From: Flavitalea plasmicola
GTDB taxonomy: Bacteria > Bacteroidota > Bacteroidia > Chitinophagales > Chitinophagaceae
Length of the DNA: 64,000 bases
NCBI RefSeq assembly: GCF_030546645.1
Contig: NZ_JAUOTO010000005.1
Coordinates: 124,001 to 188,000 of the forward strand
Direction of reading: 5' to 3'
Position 1 is the first letter of the stretch. The number at the start of each line of letters is the position of its first letter. A program made the position numbers and the translations under genes. The notes beneath the pieces were generated by a model. That model searched no databases. It was not told the DNA's origin and was given only the letters and a program-made list of their open reading frames with translations. Below are positions 50,485 to 58,728 of this stretch, in pieces.

Positions 50485-51918
50485 TTATTGAAACAAATGT
50501 TCGATTGTGAGCTGGTTTTGTATCAACTCGCTGCTATACATGTTTTCCTGGAGGCCAAAACATGTGATCATTGTCAAGAGAATGCTTTTTTTGGGTGGGG
50601 CCACCTGCTTTATGGCATTCCTCTTTTCTTGTAATTCCTCCGCGGTTTTTTTATTGACAGTAAATGGCACATCATAAAATTTCATTTCGCAGACATTTAT
50701 AATGCCATCAGCCCTATCGATCAACATGTCAACCTGGATGCCTTTTTTCTTTGTATTACCTTTCTGGATGTAGCTGCTTTCTTCAGTATATACGGCTCCT
50801 ATGCCCAGGGATGCTTTTATCTGGGGTATGTGAGTAAAACAAATGTTTTCAAATGCATAACCGCACCAGACTTTCCACGACTGCGAACGTTCCAGGCTCA
50901 AAAAACTACCTTCACTCCCTTTCTTTTTGCCCTCCATAAATTTCAGATAGAAAAGGGAATAGTTATCAACCAGCCGGTATAACATATCTTTTTTCTTCTT
51001 GTGAAATGGCGGAATGGAAATGATAAAATCAGATTGCTCCAACTCTGTAAGTATACGGGAAAAGCGGCCCCCATCCTTCATGCCTGTCAGTTTTAACAAT
51101 TGGGAGCGGGTAAGCCCCATCCATTTTGAGGCTAAGGATCTAATTAGAGCAATATGATTTTCTGGTTTATCATATAGTGAAGCATATAATTTATCAAATT
51201 CATCCTTCAGGAGCCCGTGACCCGAGAAGCAAAGTTGGTCGATATTTTGCGCAACGCTTTGACCTTTTTGTATTTCTTTCAAATAGTGAGGGATGCCCCC
51301 CGTAACCATATAAAGCTGAACAATTTGAAAGTGATTGAGTGCGATTTTATTCACTTGAAGGAATAGAGCTGTTTCAGCCAACGTAAAGGGTTGTAAATGA
51401 ATTAATTTTGTAATTCGATTATGTAAACTCCCTTTGTGGTGGACCACTTGTTGTATCATCCAGCTGGCGGCTGAACCACAAATAATTATTACTACCTGGT
51501 TATAGGCGGCCCAGTCGTTCCAGAAATGCCCGAGAGCTTCCAAGAAACCTGATCTTGATGTTGCAATCCACGGCAGCTCGTCAAAGAAAATTATTCTCTT
51601 CCGGCTTACATTTCTCCGGGATAAGTATATCTGCAATTGATTAAAGGCTTCGAGCCAGTTTTCCGGAGTTTTTATAGGAAATTCAGGTTTTGCATATTGG
51701 GTTATCTTTGTCGCGAAATTGGTCAGTTGAGTCGACATGGCTGTATGTTGCATACCAGTCATCTCAAAATCCAGGACAGTATTATATACTTGTCTTATGA
51801 GATGAGTTTTTCCTACACGCCTCCTGCCTATTACAGCAATCAGCTCGGACCTGTCCGATTTAAGCGTATTTTGCAAAATCTCTATTTCCTTAGACCTACC
51901 AACGAATTTTGGGTTCAT
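50485..51918 (-). CDS. AAA+ ATPase with C-terminal DUF234 (PD-(D/E)XK-like) domain
   Basis: A 477-residue STAND-like ATPase of the DUF234-associated group. Walker A is GRRRVGKTHL (residues about 31-40), Walker B region IIFFDELPWI (about 109-118), sensor CGSAASWM; a winged-helix follows (about 255-320, with LTRSQLLKLTGMKDGGRFSR). The C-terminal domain has IQVDMLIDRADGIINVCEMKF, a D…E-x-K pattern of PD-(D/E)XK nuclease-like folds. The family is common in bacteria and archaea, and its role is not settled (possibly DNA-related or defensive). The gene is AT-richer than neighbours, and a three-copy TTGGCGGAAT repeat lies right upstream. It has no obvious partner gene. Confidence 0.85.
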   Translation of the reverse strand: MNPKFVGRSKEIEILQNTLKSDRSELIAVIGRRRVGKTHLIRQVYNTVLDFEMTGMQHTAMSTQLTNFATKITQYAKPEFPIKTPENWLEAFNQLQIYLSRRNVSRKRIIFFDELPWIATSRSGFLEALGHFWNDWAAYNQVVIIICGSAASWMIQQVVHHKGSLHNRITKLIHLQPFTLAETALFLQVNKIALNHFQIVQLYMVTGGIPHYLKEIQKGQSVAQNIDQLCFSGHGLLKDEFDKLYASLYDKPENHIALIRSLASKWMGLTRSQLLKLTGMKDGGRFSRILTELEQSDFIISIPPFHKKKKDMLYRLVDNYSLFYLKFMEGKKKGSEGSFLSLERSQSWKVWCGYAFENICFTHIPQIKASLGIGAVYTEESSYIQKGNTKKKGIQVDMLIDRADGIINVCEMKFYDVPFTVNKKTAEELQEKRNAIKQVAPPKKSILLTMITCFGLQENMYSSELIQNQLTIEHLFQ

Positions 51919-51929
51919 TATTGAGTTAT

Positions 51930-51999
51930 TATATTTGGCGGAATCTAGCTAAAGTTAGTGCTATTCCGCTAAAATTAATATTTATATTTGGCGGAATCT
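51930..51999. repeat. Three-copy TTGGCGGAATCT repeat array upstream of the AAA ATPase
   Basis: TATATTTGGCGGAATCT occurs at 51930-51946 and 51983-51999 (53-base period, same orientation). A shortened inverted copy of its core, ATTCCGC, is at 51963-51969, so three half-sites stand as plus-minus-plus. TATATTTG inside the units matches a -7 box on the plus strand, but the adjacent gene (start 51918) is on the minus strand; the next plus-strand gene begins at 52190. It may be an operator or recognition site for the ATPase. Confidence 0.6.
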
Positions 52000-52189
52000 T
52001 ACCTAGTATCTGCCATTCATTGACCGGCATCGGGAGCTATTTCAGGACAAGACAAGGATGACTATCCCCGGACACCCCCTGTATCATTTCCGGACAGCCA
52101 CCGCCGGGCGGATCTTTATAATCTTCTGATGCTGAATTGCTTGAAATTCCGGAAATGTTTTTGCGCCTGAAGTACCAAAGAATCCTCCA

Positions 52190-54586
52190 ATGCTAACGAA
52201 CTACCTGAAGATGGCCTGGCGCAACTTCCTCAAGGATCGTCAATTCTCCTTGCTCAATCTCCTGGGTCTGTCCGTCGGACTGGCCTGCGCACTTTTCATC
52301 GGCCTCTGGATCGCCGACGAATATGGAATGGAGAAATACAATCCCAACGACGCGCGGCTCTATCAGGTAATGACCAATAACAAGACCTCCAATGGCCTCC
52401 AGACAGGCATGTATACGCCGGGGATCCTGGCCAAGTCACTGAGGGCCGAGTTCCCCGACGTCGAAGATGCGTCTACGGTATTGCCGGCATCCTGGTTCAA
52501 TGACCCCAATACGCCCAGTGGAGTGGTAAGCATGGGCGACAGAAAGTTGAACACCACACCCCAGTTTGTCGACAGCAGTTACTTCCATCTGTTCAGCTGC
52601 CCCATCCTGGAAGGGGACCGCGGCCGCCTTTTTGCCGATAAGCAAGGCGTATTTATGTCCGCTTCATTGGCACAAACCTTCTTTGGGACCACCCATGACC
52701 TGGTGGGAAAAGTCATCCATTTCGACCAGTACGATTTCACCGGCGACTACGAGATCCGTGGCATTTTCCAACCCAACCCGCCCAATGCCACCGAAAAGCC
52801 CGGCCTTTTATTCAATTTTGATCTTGCCCTGGAAAAACGTCCCGGACTTCAACAATGGTATAACGCCGACCCTCATACGTTCGTACTGCTCAAACCTGGC
52901 GCAAATCTCAACGCCATGAACCGCAAGCTCGACCATTATATCCTGGCAAAACAGGGCGGTAAGGCGGGCGGCTGGGACCCGCAGCTCTTCCTCAGCAGAT
53001 TTTCCGATCGCTATTTGTACAATCACTATGAGAACGGCGTTCAAAGCGGCGGCCGTATCGTCTATGTAAAGCTATTTACCATCATTGCCGTCTTTATCCT
53101 GATCATCGCCTGCATCAATTTTATGAACCTGTCCACAGCCCGGGCCGCACTACGGGCCAAGGAGGTAGGGATAAAGAAGGTCGTAGGCGCCGGCCGTGGG
53201 ACCCTTATCCTGCAGTACCTTGGGGAGTCCGTCCTGCTGAGTTTCTTCTCCCTGCTGGCGGCCCTGACCATTTGTGCGTTGCTGCTGCCTGTCTTCAACA
53301 GCGTCACCGGCAAACAGCTGGCGCTTCACTTAGCGCCAACGCTTATCCTCAGCCTGCTGGGCGTCACCGTGGTGACTGGCCTCTTCGCCGGCAGTTATCC
53401 CGCTTTTTATCTTTCTTCCTTCCGGCCCGTGGCTGTCTTGAAAGGAACGCTGAAAACCTCCTGGAGCGAACTGTGGGCACGGAAAGGCCTCGTCGTTTTT
53501 CAATTTACGCTGTCGGTCATTTTTATCGCCGGTGTATTGATCATCTACCGGCAAGTGTCCTATATACAATCCCGGGACCTGGGCTATAACCGGGATCACG
53601 TCATTGATTTCAATATCCCCATCAAGATGGATTCGACCTATCTCGTCCATGCGGCCAGCTTTGTGAACGAGCTTAATAATATTCCCGGCGTCCTGAATGC
53701 CGGCAGCCATGCGCACAACCTGACCGGCGATCATGGCGCGATCAGCGGCGTAAAATGGACGGGGAAAGATCCCACCATGGACATCGAATTCGCCAACATC
53801 GAAGTTGGCCAAAATTTCCTGCAGACGATCGGGCTCAGACTGAAGGCCGGTCGCCATTTCTCCCGGAATATGCAACATGAGATCATCATGAATGAAACGG
53901 CCATTAAGGCGATGGGCCTGAAGAATCCCATCGGGACTGTCGTGCGCTTCTGGGATGAGACGAGGGAGATCGTCGGGGTGGCTGCTGACTTCAATTTCGA
54001 GTCGCTTTATCAACCGGTGAAGCCCGCCTTTTTCCGCTGCTATCCCGTCACCAATTCAGTGATCGTACGGATAAAGACCGGCAACGAAGCGCAGGCAATA
54101 GCCGGTGTCCGAAAGGCCTTTATGCGCTTCAACCCCGGGATGGAATTCGCCTACCGATATCTTGACGAAGATTACCGAAAATTATACTCGTCGGAGATCA
54201 GGATAGGCGTTCTCTCCCGCTATTTTGCCGGTCTCGCGATCCTCATTTCCTGCCTGGGGCTTTTCGGCCTCGCGGCCTTCAGCGCCCACCGGCGGCAAAA
54301 AGAACTTGGCATCCGCAAGGTGGTCGGCGCTTCCGTCGCCCACCTCGTTTATCTGCTGTCCAAAGAATTTTTATTGCTCGTCGCGCTTGCCCTTGCGATA
54401 GCATTTCCAATAGCGTGGCTGGGGATGAACCGATGGCTGAATGAGTTTGCCTACCGCACCCGCATCACGGCCGACCTTTTCTGGCTGACGGGGGCTACGG
54501 TTATTATTATTACGCTATTGACCATCAGTTATCAATCCATCTCGGCGGCCTTGGCCAACCCTGTCAAAAGCCTGCGGTCAGAGTGA
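52190..54586 (+). CDS. MacB/FtsX-like ABC transporter permease (no adjacent ATPase)
   Basis: A 798-residue permease of the MacB-FtsX class with two FtsX halves. The start MLTNYLKMAWRNFLKDRQFS is followed by an N-terminal membrane segment (LLNLLGLSVGLACALFIGLW) and a MacB_PCD periplasmic domain (about 45-280). Membrane clusters lie near residues 290-440 and 680-790, with the typical RAKEVGIKKVVGAGR (about 325) and RRQKELGIRKVVGAS (about 705) loops. The C-terminus ends NPVKSLRSE. Such orphan permeases in Bacteroidota usually work with an ATPase encoded elsewhere and export peptides or antibiotics, or act as mechano-transmission. A related copy lies at 58729-61164. Confidence 0.9.
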   Translation: MLTNYLKMAWRNFLKDRQFSLLNLLGLSVGLACALFIGLWIADEYGMEKYNPNDARLYQVMTNNKTSNGLQTGMYTPGILAKSLRAEFPDVEDASTVLPASWFNDPNTPSGVVSMGDRKLNTTPQFVDSSYFHLFSCPILEGDRGRLFADKQGVFMSASLAQTFFGTTHDLVGKVIHFDQYDFTGDYEIRGIFQPNPPNATEKPGLLFNFDLALEKRPGLQQWYNADPHTFVLLKPGANLNAMNRKLDHYILAKQGGKAGGWDPQLFLSRFSDRYLYNHYENGVQSGGRIVYVKLFTIIAVFILIIACINFMNLSTARAALRAKEVGIKKVVGAGRGTLILQYLGESVLLSFFSLLAALTICALLLPVFNSVTGKQLALHLAPTLILSLLGVTVVTGLFAGSYPAFYLSSFRPVAVLKGTLKTSWSELWARKGLVVFQFTLSVIFIAGVLIIYRQVSYIQSRDLGYNRDHVIDFNIPIKMDSTYLVHAASFVNELNNIPGVLNAGSHAHNLTGDHGAISGVKWTGKDPTMDIEFANIEVGQNFLQTIGLRLKAGRHFSRNMQHEIIMNETAIKAMGLKNPIGTVVRFWDETREIVGVAADFNFESLYQPVKPAFFRCYPVTNSVIVRIKTGNEAQAIAGVRKAFMRFNPGMEFAYRYLDEDYRKLYSSEIRIGVLSRYFAGLAILISCLGLFGLAAFSAHRRQKELGIRKVVGASVAHLVYLLSKEFLLLVALALAIAFPIAWLGMNRWLNEFAYRTRITADLFWLTGATVIIITLLTISYQSISAALANPVKSLRSE

Positions 54587-54599
54587 TCCATTATAAAAC

Positions 54600-55175
54600 T
54601 CAAACCCTTAGCGAGCCGCGGAACCCTCTTGCGGCATAGTAAGATTGGGCCCCATTGTGATACACGAAGACTTTGCCGTAGCGGAAATCGGCAAAGAGGG
54701 CGCCGCCGAGCTTTCTGATATCAGGAGGCGTTTTCACCCAGCTCGATGTTTTCATATCGAAATTTCCCAGTTGCTGCAGTTGCCGGTATTGTTCTTCCGT
54801 CAGGAGCTCAATGCCCATGGCTGCAGCCATGTCGATGGCGTTGTTTTCCGGTGGATGTTCTTTCCTTGACTCCAGCGCTTCGCGGTCGTAACAGACGCTT
54901 CTGCGCTCTTTGGGGCTTTCCGCCGAACAATCAAAGAATATGTATTCGCCTGTCTTTTTATCATAGCCAACCACATCCGGCTCCCCGCCCGTTCTTTCCA
55001 TTTCATGCAGCGACCACAGCTTTTCGGCATCAGCCTCCAGCTTCGCCTGTACTTTGGTCCATTCAAGACCCGTATGGCGGTGTTTATTTTTCTCAAAACG
55101 GGCTTTTAATGCGCTGAGCAGCGCTTCACGTTGTTCCGGTGACGGCTTCTTTTTGTTGTTGGATACCTTGCTCAT
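54600..55175 (-). CDS. DUF4256 family protein
   Basis: A 191-residue protein matching DUF4256 in length and pattern: an N-terminal helix with ALLSALKARFEKNKHRH, then GLEWTKVQAKLEA and a conserved core GGEPDVVGYDKKTGEYIFFDCSAESPKERRS (spelled here as parts), with MGIELLTEEQYRQLQ and GKVFVYHNGAQSYY near the end. The family has no assigned function. It ends 13 bases from the end of the convergent permease and starts 27 bases beyond the stop of the kinase gene. Cytoplasmic. Confidence 0.85.
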   Translation of the reverse strand: MSKVSNNKKKPSPEQREALLSALKARFEKNKHRHTGLEWTKVQAKLEADAEKLWSLHEMERTGGEPDVVGYDKKTGEYIFFDCSAESPKERRSVCYDREALESRKEHPPENNAIDMAAAMGIELLTEEQYRQLQQLGNFDMKTSSWVKTPPDIRKLGGALFADFRYGKVFVYHNGAQSYYAARGFRGSLRV

Positions 55176-55202
55176 ATTTTTATGTTTGCCGGTATTTTTA
55201 TT

Positions 55203-57470
55203 TCATACCGAGTAGGTTGCTTCAGATCCCCATTGTTTAATCCCGTGGGTAATGTCGGGATCGTAAACAAAATTGACAGCAATCTGTGTTCCATTTTGGC
55301 TGCGTATGGTCAACCTGGCCCCGATTTCTTTACTAAGCCCCCGGATGAGATTCATCCCCAGGGTGTCCTGTTTGGTATTATTAAATCCCGGGGGTAAACC
55401 TATTCCGTTGTCTTCCAGGGTCAACAACAAATGATCGGCCGCGCTCCACTTTAATGAAATGGATATGAGTCCTTCCCTGTCGTCCGGAAATGCATGTTTG
55501 AAGGAATTGGTAATTGCCTCGTTCAGTATAAGCCCCAGCGGGATACAATGTGAAAGGTCCAGCTCAATTCTTTCAATTTGCAGGTGGAAGCGGATGCGAT
55601 TGTTGATCGTAAAGCTGTCGCGTAAATAATCGACTAATTCATTGACGTACCCGGGCATATTGATGGACGACATGTTTTCGGCCTGATACAGTTTTTGATG
55701 AATAAGGGACATGGCATTGATCCGGTGCCGCCCCTCCGCGATCGCGTCCAGCGCCGCCTCATTCTTGAGGTAGACGGATTGGGTGCCAAGCAGGCTCATC
55801 ACCGTTTGGAAATTATTTTTTACGCGGTGATGAATTTCCCTGATCAGCCATTCTTTTTCACTCACCAGGTGACGCAACGAGATGTTTTGTTGCTCAATCT
55901 CCTTTTGCTGCAGCCCCAGTTTTTTATTTGTTCTTTGTTTGAGTGTAATATTGTATACCAGTAAACTCATTATTATCAGTAACAGGGCCATTCCGCCCAA
56001 TATCCAATTGCGGGTGTACCCTGCCTGTAATATCTCATTTCGTTGCAGGGCGCCTTCTTTTTCCAGCAGCCTGATATTCTGTTCTTTTTTTTCAGATTCG
56101 TATTTTACCTCCAATTCTTCTATCTGTTTTAGTTTCGCTACGTCAAAAATAGAATCATTCAACGCGTGATATTTGTTCAAATGCCGGATCGCAGAAGCAT
56201 AATTTCCCAGGGATGAGTCTGTCTTATACAGCGCTAAATTAATATCTTTGATGGCATTGGCGGAATTGTTGAGCATGGCTTCCTCCAGGGCTATCTGGAA
56301 ATGGGCTGCTGCTTTTTGAAATTGTTTTTTGCCGGAGTAATACTCGCCGATGTCGTACTCCACATCCCTTCTGATCTCATTATTTCTTCCCAGTAAACCT
56401 TCCAGGCTGATCATCTGCCGGGTATATCTGTCCGCGAGGGTATAGTTCCGGACGGCGTTATAGTAATACGCAAAGGTTCTCGCTAAGCTGGCTTTGCCAT
56501 ATGGATCGGCAGGCGGATATTTTTTTGAGAAGTCGAACAGGAATACGTGTGCTTCGCCCTCTTTCTTTTGTTTTATGAGATCACGAACAAAAACACCTGC
56601 TTCCCGGATGTAATAGAAGTCGACGGGGTTAGGGGGACTTAGTTTAAAAACTATCCTGAAATATTCAATGCTTTTTTCAGTCTGACCCAACTCATGATAT
56701 AGATTCGCAACATGGCTATAGAGGATGATGGGCCAGCTGCCGCCGGCGTTTTGCATACTTTCAATGGCCTGTAATGCGTAATTGAGTGCTTTATTATAGT
56801 TGCCTTTCAGATGGTGGGTTACGGCAAGTAAATTATAGGTATAGAAAAGATGGTAAGATCCGTTAGCTTTGGATAAAGCCAATACCTCCAACAATTCCTG
56901 CTCAGCAAGATCCAGCTTCCCCTGCTTCATATGGGTGTCTGCAATGTCCCGTTGGGTGTCTATCTCTTTTTCCTTATTATTTAATTGTGCGTACAGGGAT
57001 ATCATTTTTTCAAAACAATCTGTTCTTGTCATTCCGATGGTATCCAATTCCTGGATATTCCAGGCAAGCTCTTTCCAGCGTTCAATCTGCCGGATGACAG
57101 GGCCGACATGGTTAATGGCGTTGGCTGTTCTTATAAAATAGTCGTTCGCCTGGCCTATCTTCCCAGTCTTGTAATAGTATTTCCCCAAGAAGCAGAGGAT
57201 CTCGGGCTGCCATTTGACTGAATGAATTTCGTCACTCAGTTCTTTCGCCTGCTGCAGGAGTGTGCGCACGCTGTCCAGGGCTTTGGTGCTGTCGGCACGT
57301 TGGAAATAGTAATAGAGGGACAATTGCAGCAGATATTGCACCTTGATAGAATCAGGGTTTTTTTTCTGTAAAGAGGAGATCAGTTCCGATGGGGATGCAT
57401 TGGTTTCCAGTTGTGCAAAGGAGGGAACCTCCAGGCAAACCAGGCTGCATATGATAAGGAACTTAATCAT
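55203..57470 (-). CDS. TPR-containing sensor histidine kinase (HisKA_2 type)
   Basis: A 755-residue kinase. A signal or anchor segment (MIKFLIICSLVCLEVPSFAQ) precedes about eight tetratricopeptide repeats (residues about 40-430, such as AEQELLEVLALSKANGSYHLF). A membrane segment follows (WILGGMALLLIIMSLLVYNI, about residue 480), then a coiled coil and the HisKA_2 domain with phospho-acceptor histidine in IREIHHRVKNNFQTVMSLLG. The HATPase domain has NEAITNSFKHAF (N box) and EDNGIGLPPG (G1 box). This architecture (YHS/HWE-like, periplasmic TPR) is frequent in Bacteroidota and has no cognate regulator next to it. A TATATTTA box lies 25 bases before the start. Confidence 0.92.
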   Translation of the reverse strand: MIKFLIICSLVCLEVPSFAQLETNASPSELISSLQKKNPDSIKVQYLLQLSLYYYFQRADSTKALDSVRTLLQQAKELSDEIHSVKWQPEILCFLGKYYYKTGKIGQANDYFIRTANAINHVGPVIRQIERWKELAWNIQELDTIGMTRTDCFEKMISLYAQLNNKEKEIDTQRDIADTHMKQGKLDLAEQELLEVLALSKANGSYHLFYTYNLLAVTHHLKGNYNKALNYALQAIESMQNAGGSWPIILYSHVANLYHELGQTEKSIEYFRIVFKLSPPNPVDFYYIREAGVFVRDLIKQKKEGEAHVFLFDFSKKYPPADPYGKASLARTFAYYYNAVRNYTLADRYTRQMISLEGLLGRNNEIRRDVEYDIGEYYSGKKQFQKAAAHFQIALEEAMLNNSANAIKDINLALYKTDSSLGNYASAIRHLNKYHALNDSIFDVAKLKQIEELEVKYESEKKEQNIRLLEKEGALQRNEILQAGYTRNWILGGMALLLIIMSLLVYNITLKQRTNKKLGLQQKEIEQQNISLRHLVSEKEWLIREIHHRVKNNFQTVMSLLGTQSVYLKNEAALDAIAEGRHRINAMSLIHQKLYQAENMSSINMPGYVNELVDYLRDSFTINNRIRFHLQIERIELDLSHCIPLGLILNEAITNSFKHAFPDDREGLISISLKWSAADHLLLTLEDNGIGLPPGFNNTKQDTLGMNLIRGLSKEIGARLTIRSQNGTQIAVNFVYDPDITHGIKQWGSEATYSV

Positions 57471-57590
57471 CTTTTTAAAGGGATGATTAAATATACTGTT
57501 CTTTTATGACTTGACCGAAAAACCGTGCGTGCTGCCATGTTTATGGTACGGCAGCCTCATTCATGCTGGTAATTTACCATACCTATGGGA

Positions 57591-57621
57591 TTGATCGCCT
57601 TTTTTCGTTCCTATACATTTG
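57591..57621 (+). promoter_or_regulatory. Promoter of the LGFP-repeat gene
   Basis: ATTG (57591-57594), a 19-base spacer and TACATTTG (57614-57621) fit the Bacteroidota -33/-7 consensus well. The transcript would start at about 57628 and carry a leader of about 33 bases, mostly A residues, before the ATG. Confidence 0.7.
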
Positions 57622-57660
57622 TCAGTGATATCAATTGTAAAAAAGTAAAAAATAAAAAAA

Positions 57661-58713
57661 ATGGCAACGTCAATCAGAAAACCAACGTCAACAATCGTCA
57701 ATGGCAATCAGACGATACCAGGTTTCACCAGACAGGGGTCCCCTGTTTTCTATCCTGATAAACCTGTAGCGGAACTTCCTGCAACCACTGCGGCACGCAA
57801 GATCGATGAAAAATGGGCTTCATTAAAGGGGACCCCGGGATCTCCCAAAGTGCCGGGCCGCGCCGGCCTGGTGGCGGCGGGGGATGGGTTTTACAGAGAA
57901 TATACAACCAATCACTCGAGCATTTATTATTCCGCCCTGGGCGTTTATCTCGTTTACGGTGCGATCGGACAAAGGTATGCCGAACTTGGCGGGCCCAACA
58001 GCTGGCTGGGATGGCCCTTGTCAGACGAACAGGATTTTACGGACGGCGGACGCGCCTCCAAATTTCAAAATGGCAGCATCTACTGGTGGCCGGATGTCGG
58101 CGCCATCGAGCTGGGGGAGGTTAGCGTCCGGTACGCCGGGATGTATTGCACCACCGAGATGGACTGGGATCAGGGCTCCAATTCTGACGAGCCTTATGCG
58201 ATCTTTGGGGTGATAGGGGCGGATCAAATGCACACTGCGACCATCCGAACGACGATCTATGAGGACGTCGATTCGGGCGATTCAAGGCCTGACAATATTG
58301 AATTGTACAGGGGGGAACCAGAGGGGCTGAGTATATCGGTGCTGTTGATGGAACACGATGACTCCGATCCGGATAAATATAAAGAAGCGGTCAGGGCGGG
58401 CGTTGAACAGGCGTCAAAAGGGGTTGTATTGGGAATTGGCCAGATCCCGTATGTGGGAGATTTTTTGGCGCCTGTGGCCGAGGCGATCCTTAAAGCTGCT
58501 GCGCCGGATATCACCGATGCTATTAATTCGGGGCTGGATCTCAAAGATGACGTCATCGATTCCAGGACTTTCTTTATCTCCGCCAAGGACATGATCCGGA
58601 TGACGCGCGTACCTGTCGGAAATCAGTATGGTATATTCTGGCATCTTGCCTCTCCGTTGCTTACGGGGGGTGGTGCACAATATACGGTTTACTTCAGCAT
58701 GTCGGCCGTTTGA
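57661..58713 (+). CDS. LGFP-repeat protein with an uncharacterised C-terminal domain, no signal peptide
   Basis: A 350-residue protein. Residues about 45-155 contain LGFP-type repeats, as in actinobacterial cell-wall and secreted proteins: WASLKGTPGSPKVPG, RYAELGGPNSWLGWPLSDEQ and FQNGSIYWWPDVGAIEL. The remaining 195 residues form an acidic domain (MYCTTEMDWDQGSNSDEPYA, IYEDVDSGDSRPDN) that looks calcium-binding, then a helix-rich stretch (YVGDFLAPVAEAILKAAAP, residues about 250-290). No signal peptide is found. It has a strong promoter and is flanked by genes on the opposite strand, so it is transcribed alone. Glycan binding is suggested by the LGFP repeats; the cellular site and role are unknown. 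Confidence 0.78.
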   Translation: MATSIRKPTSTIVNGNQTIPGFTRQGSPVFYPDKPVAELPATTAARKIDEKWASLKGTPGSPKVPGRAGLVAAGDGFYREYTTNHSSIYYSALGVYLVYGAIGQRYAELGGPNSWLGWPLSDEQDFTDGGRASKFQNGSIYWWPDVGAIELGEVSVRYAGMYCTTEMDWDQGSNSDEPYAIFGVIGADQMHTATIRTTIYEDVDSGDSRPDNIELYRGEPEGLSISVLLMEHDDSDPDKYKEAVRAGVEQASKGVVLGIGQIPYVGDFLAPVAEAILKAAAPDITDAINSGLDLKDDVIDSRTFFISAKDMIRMTRVPVGNQYGIFWHLASPLLTGGGAQYTVYFSMSAV

Positions 58714-58728
58714 AACGGTCCGGGGCCG

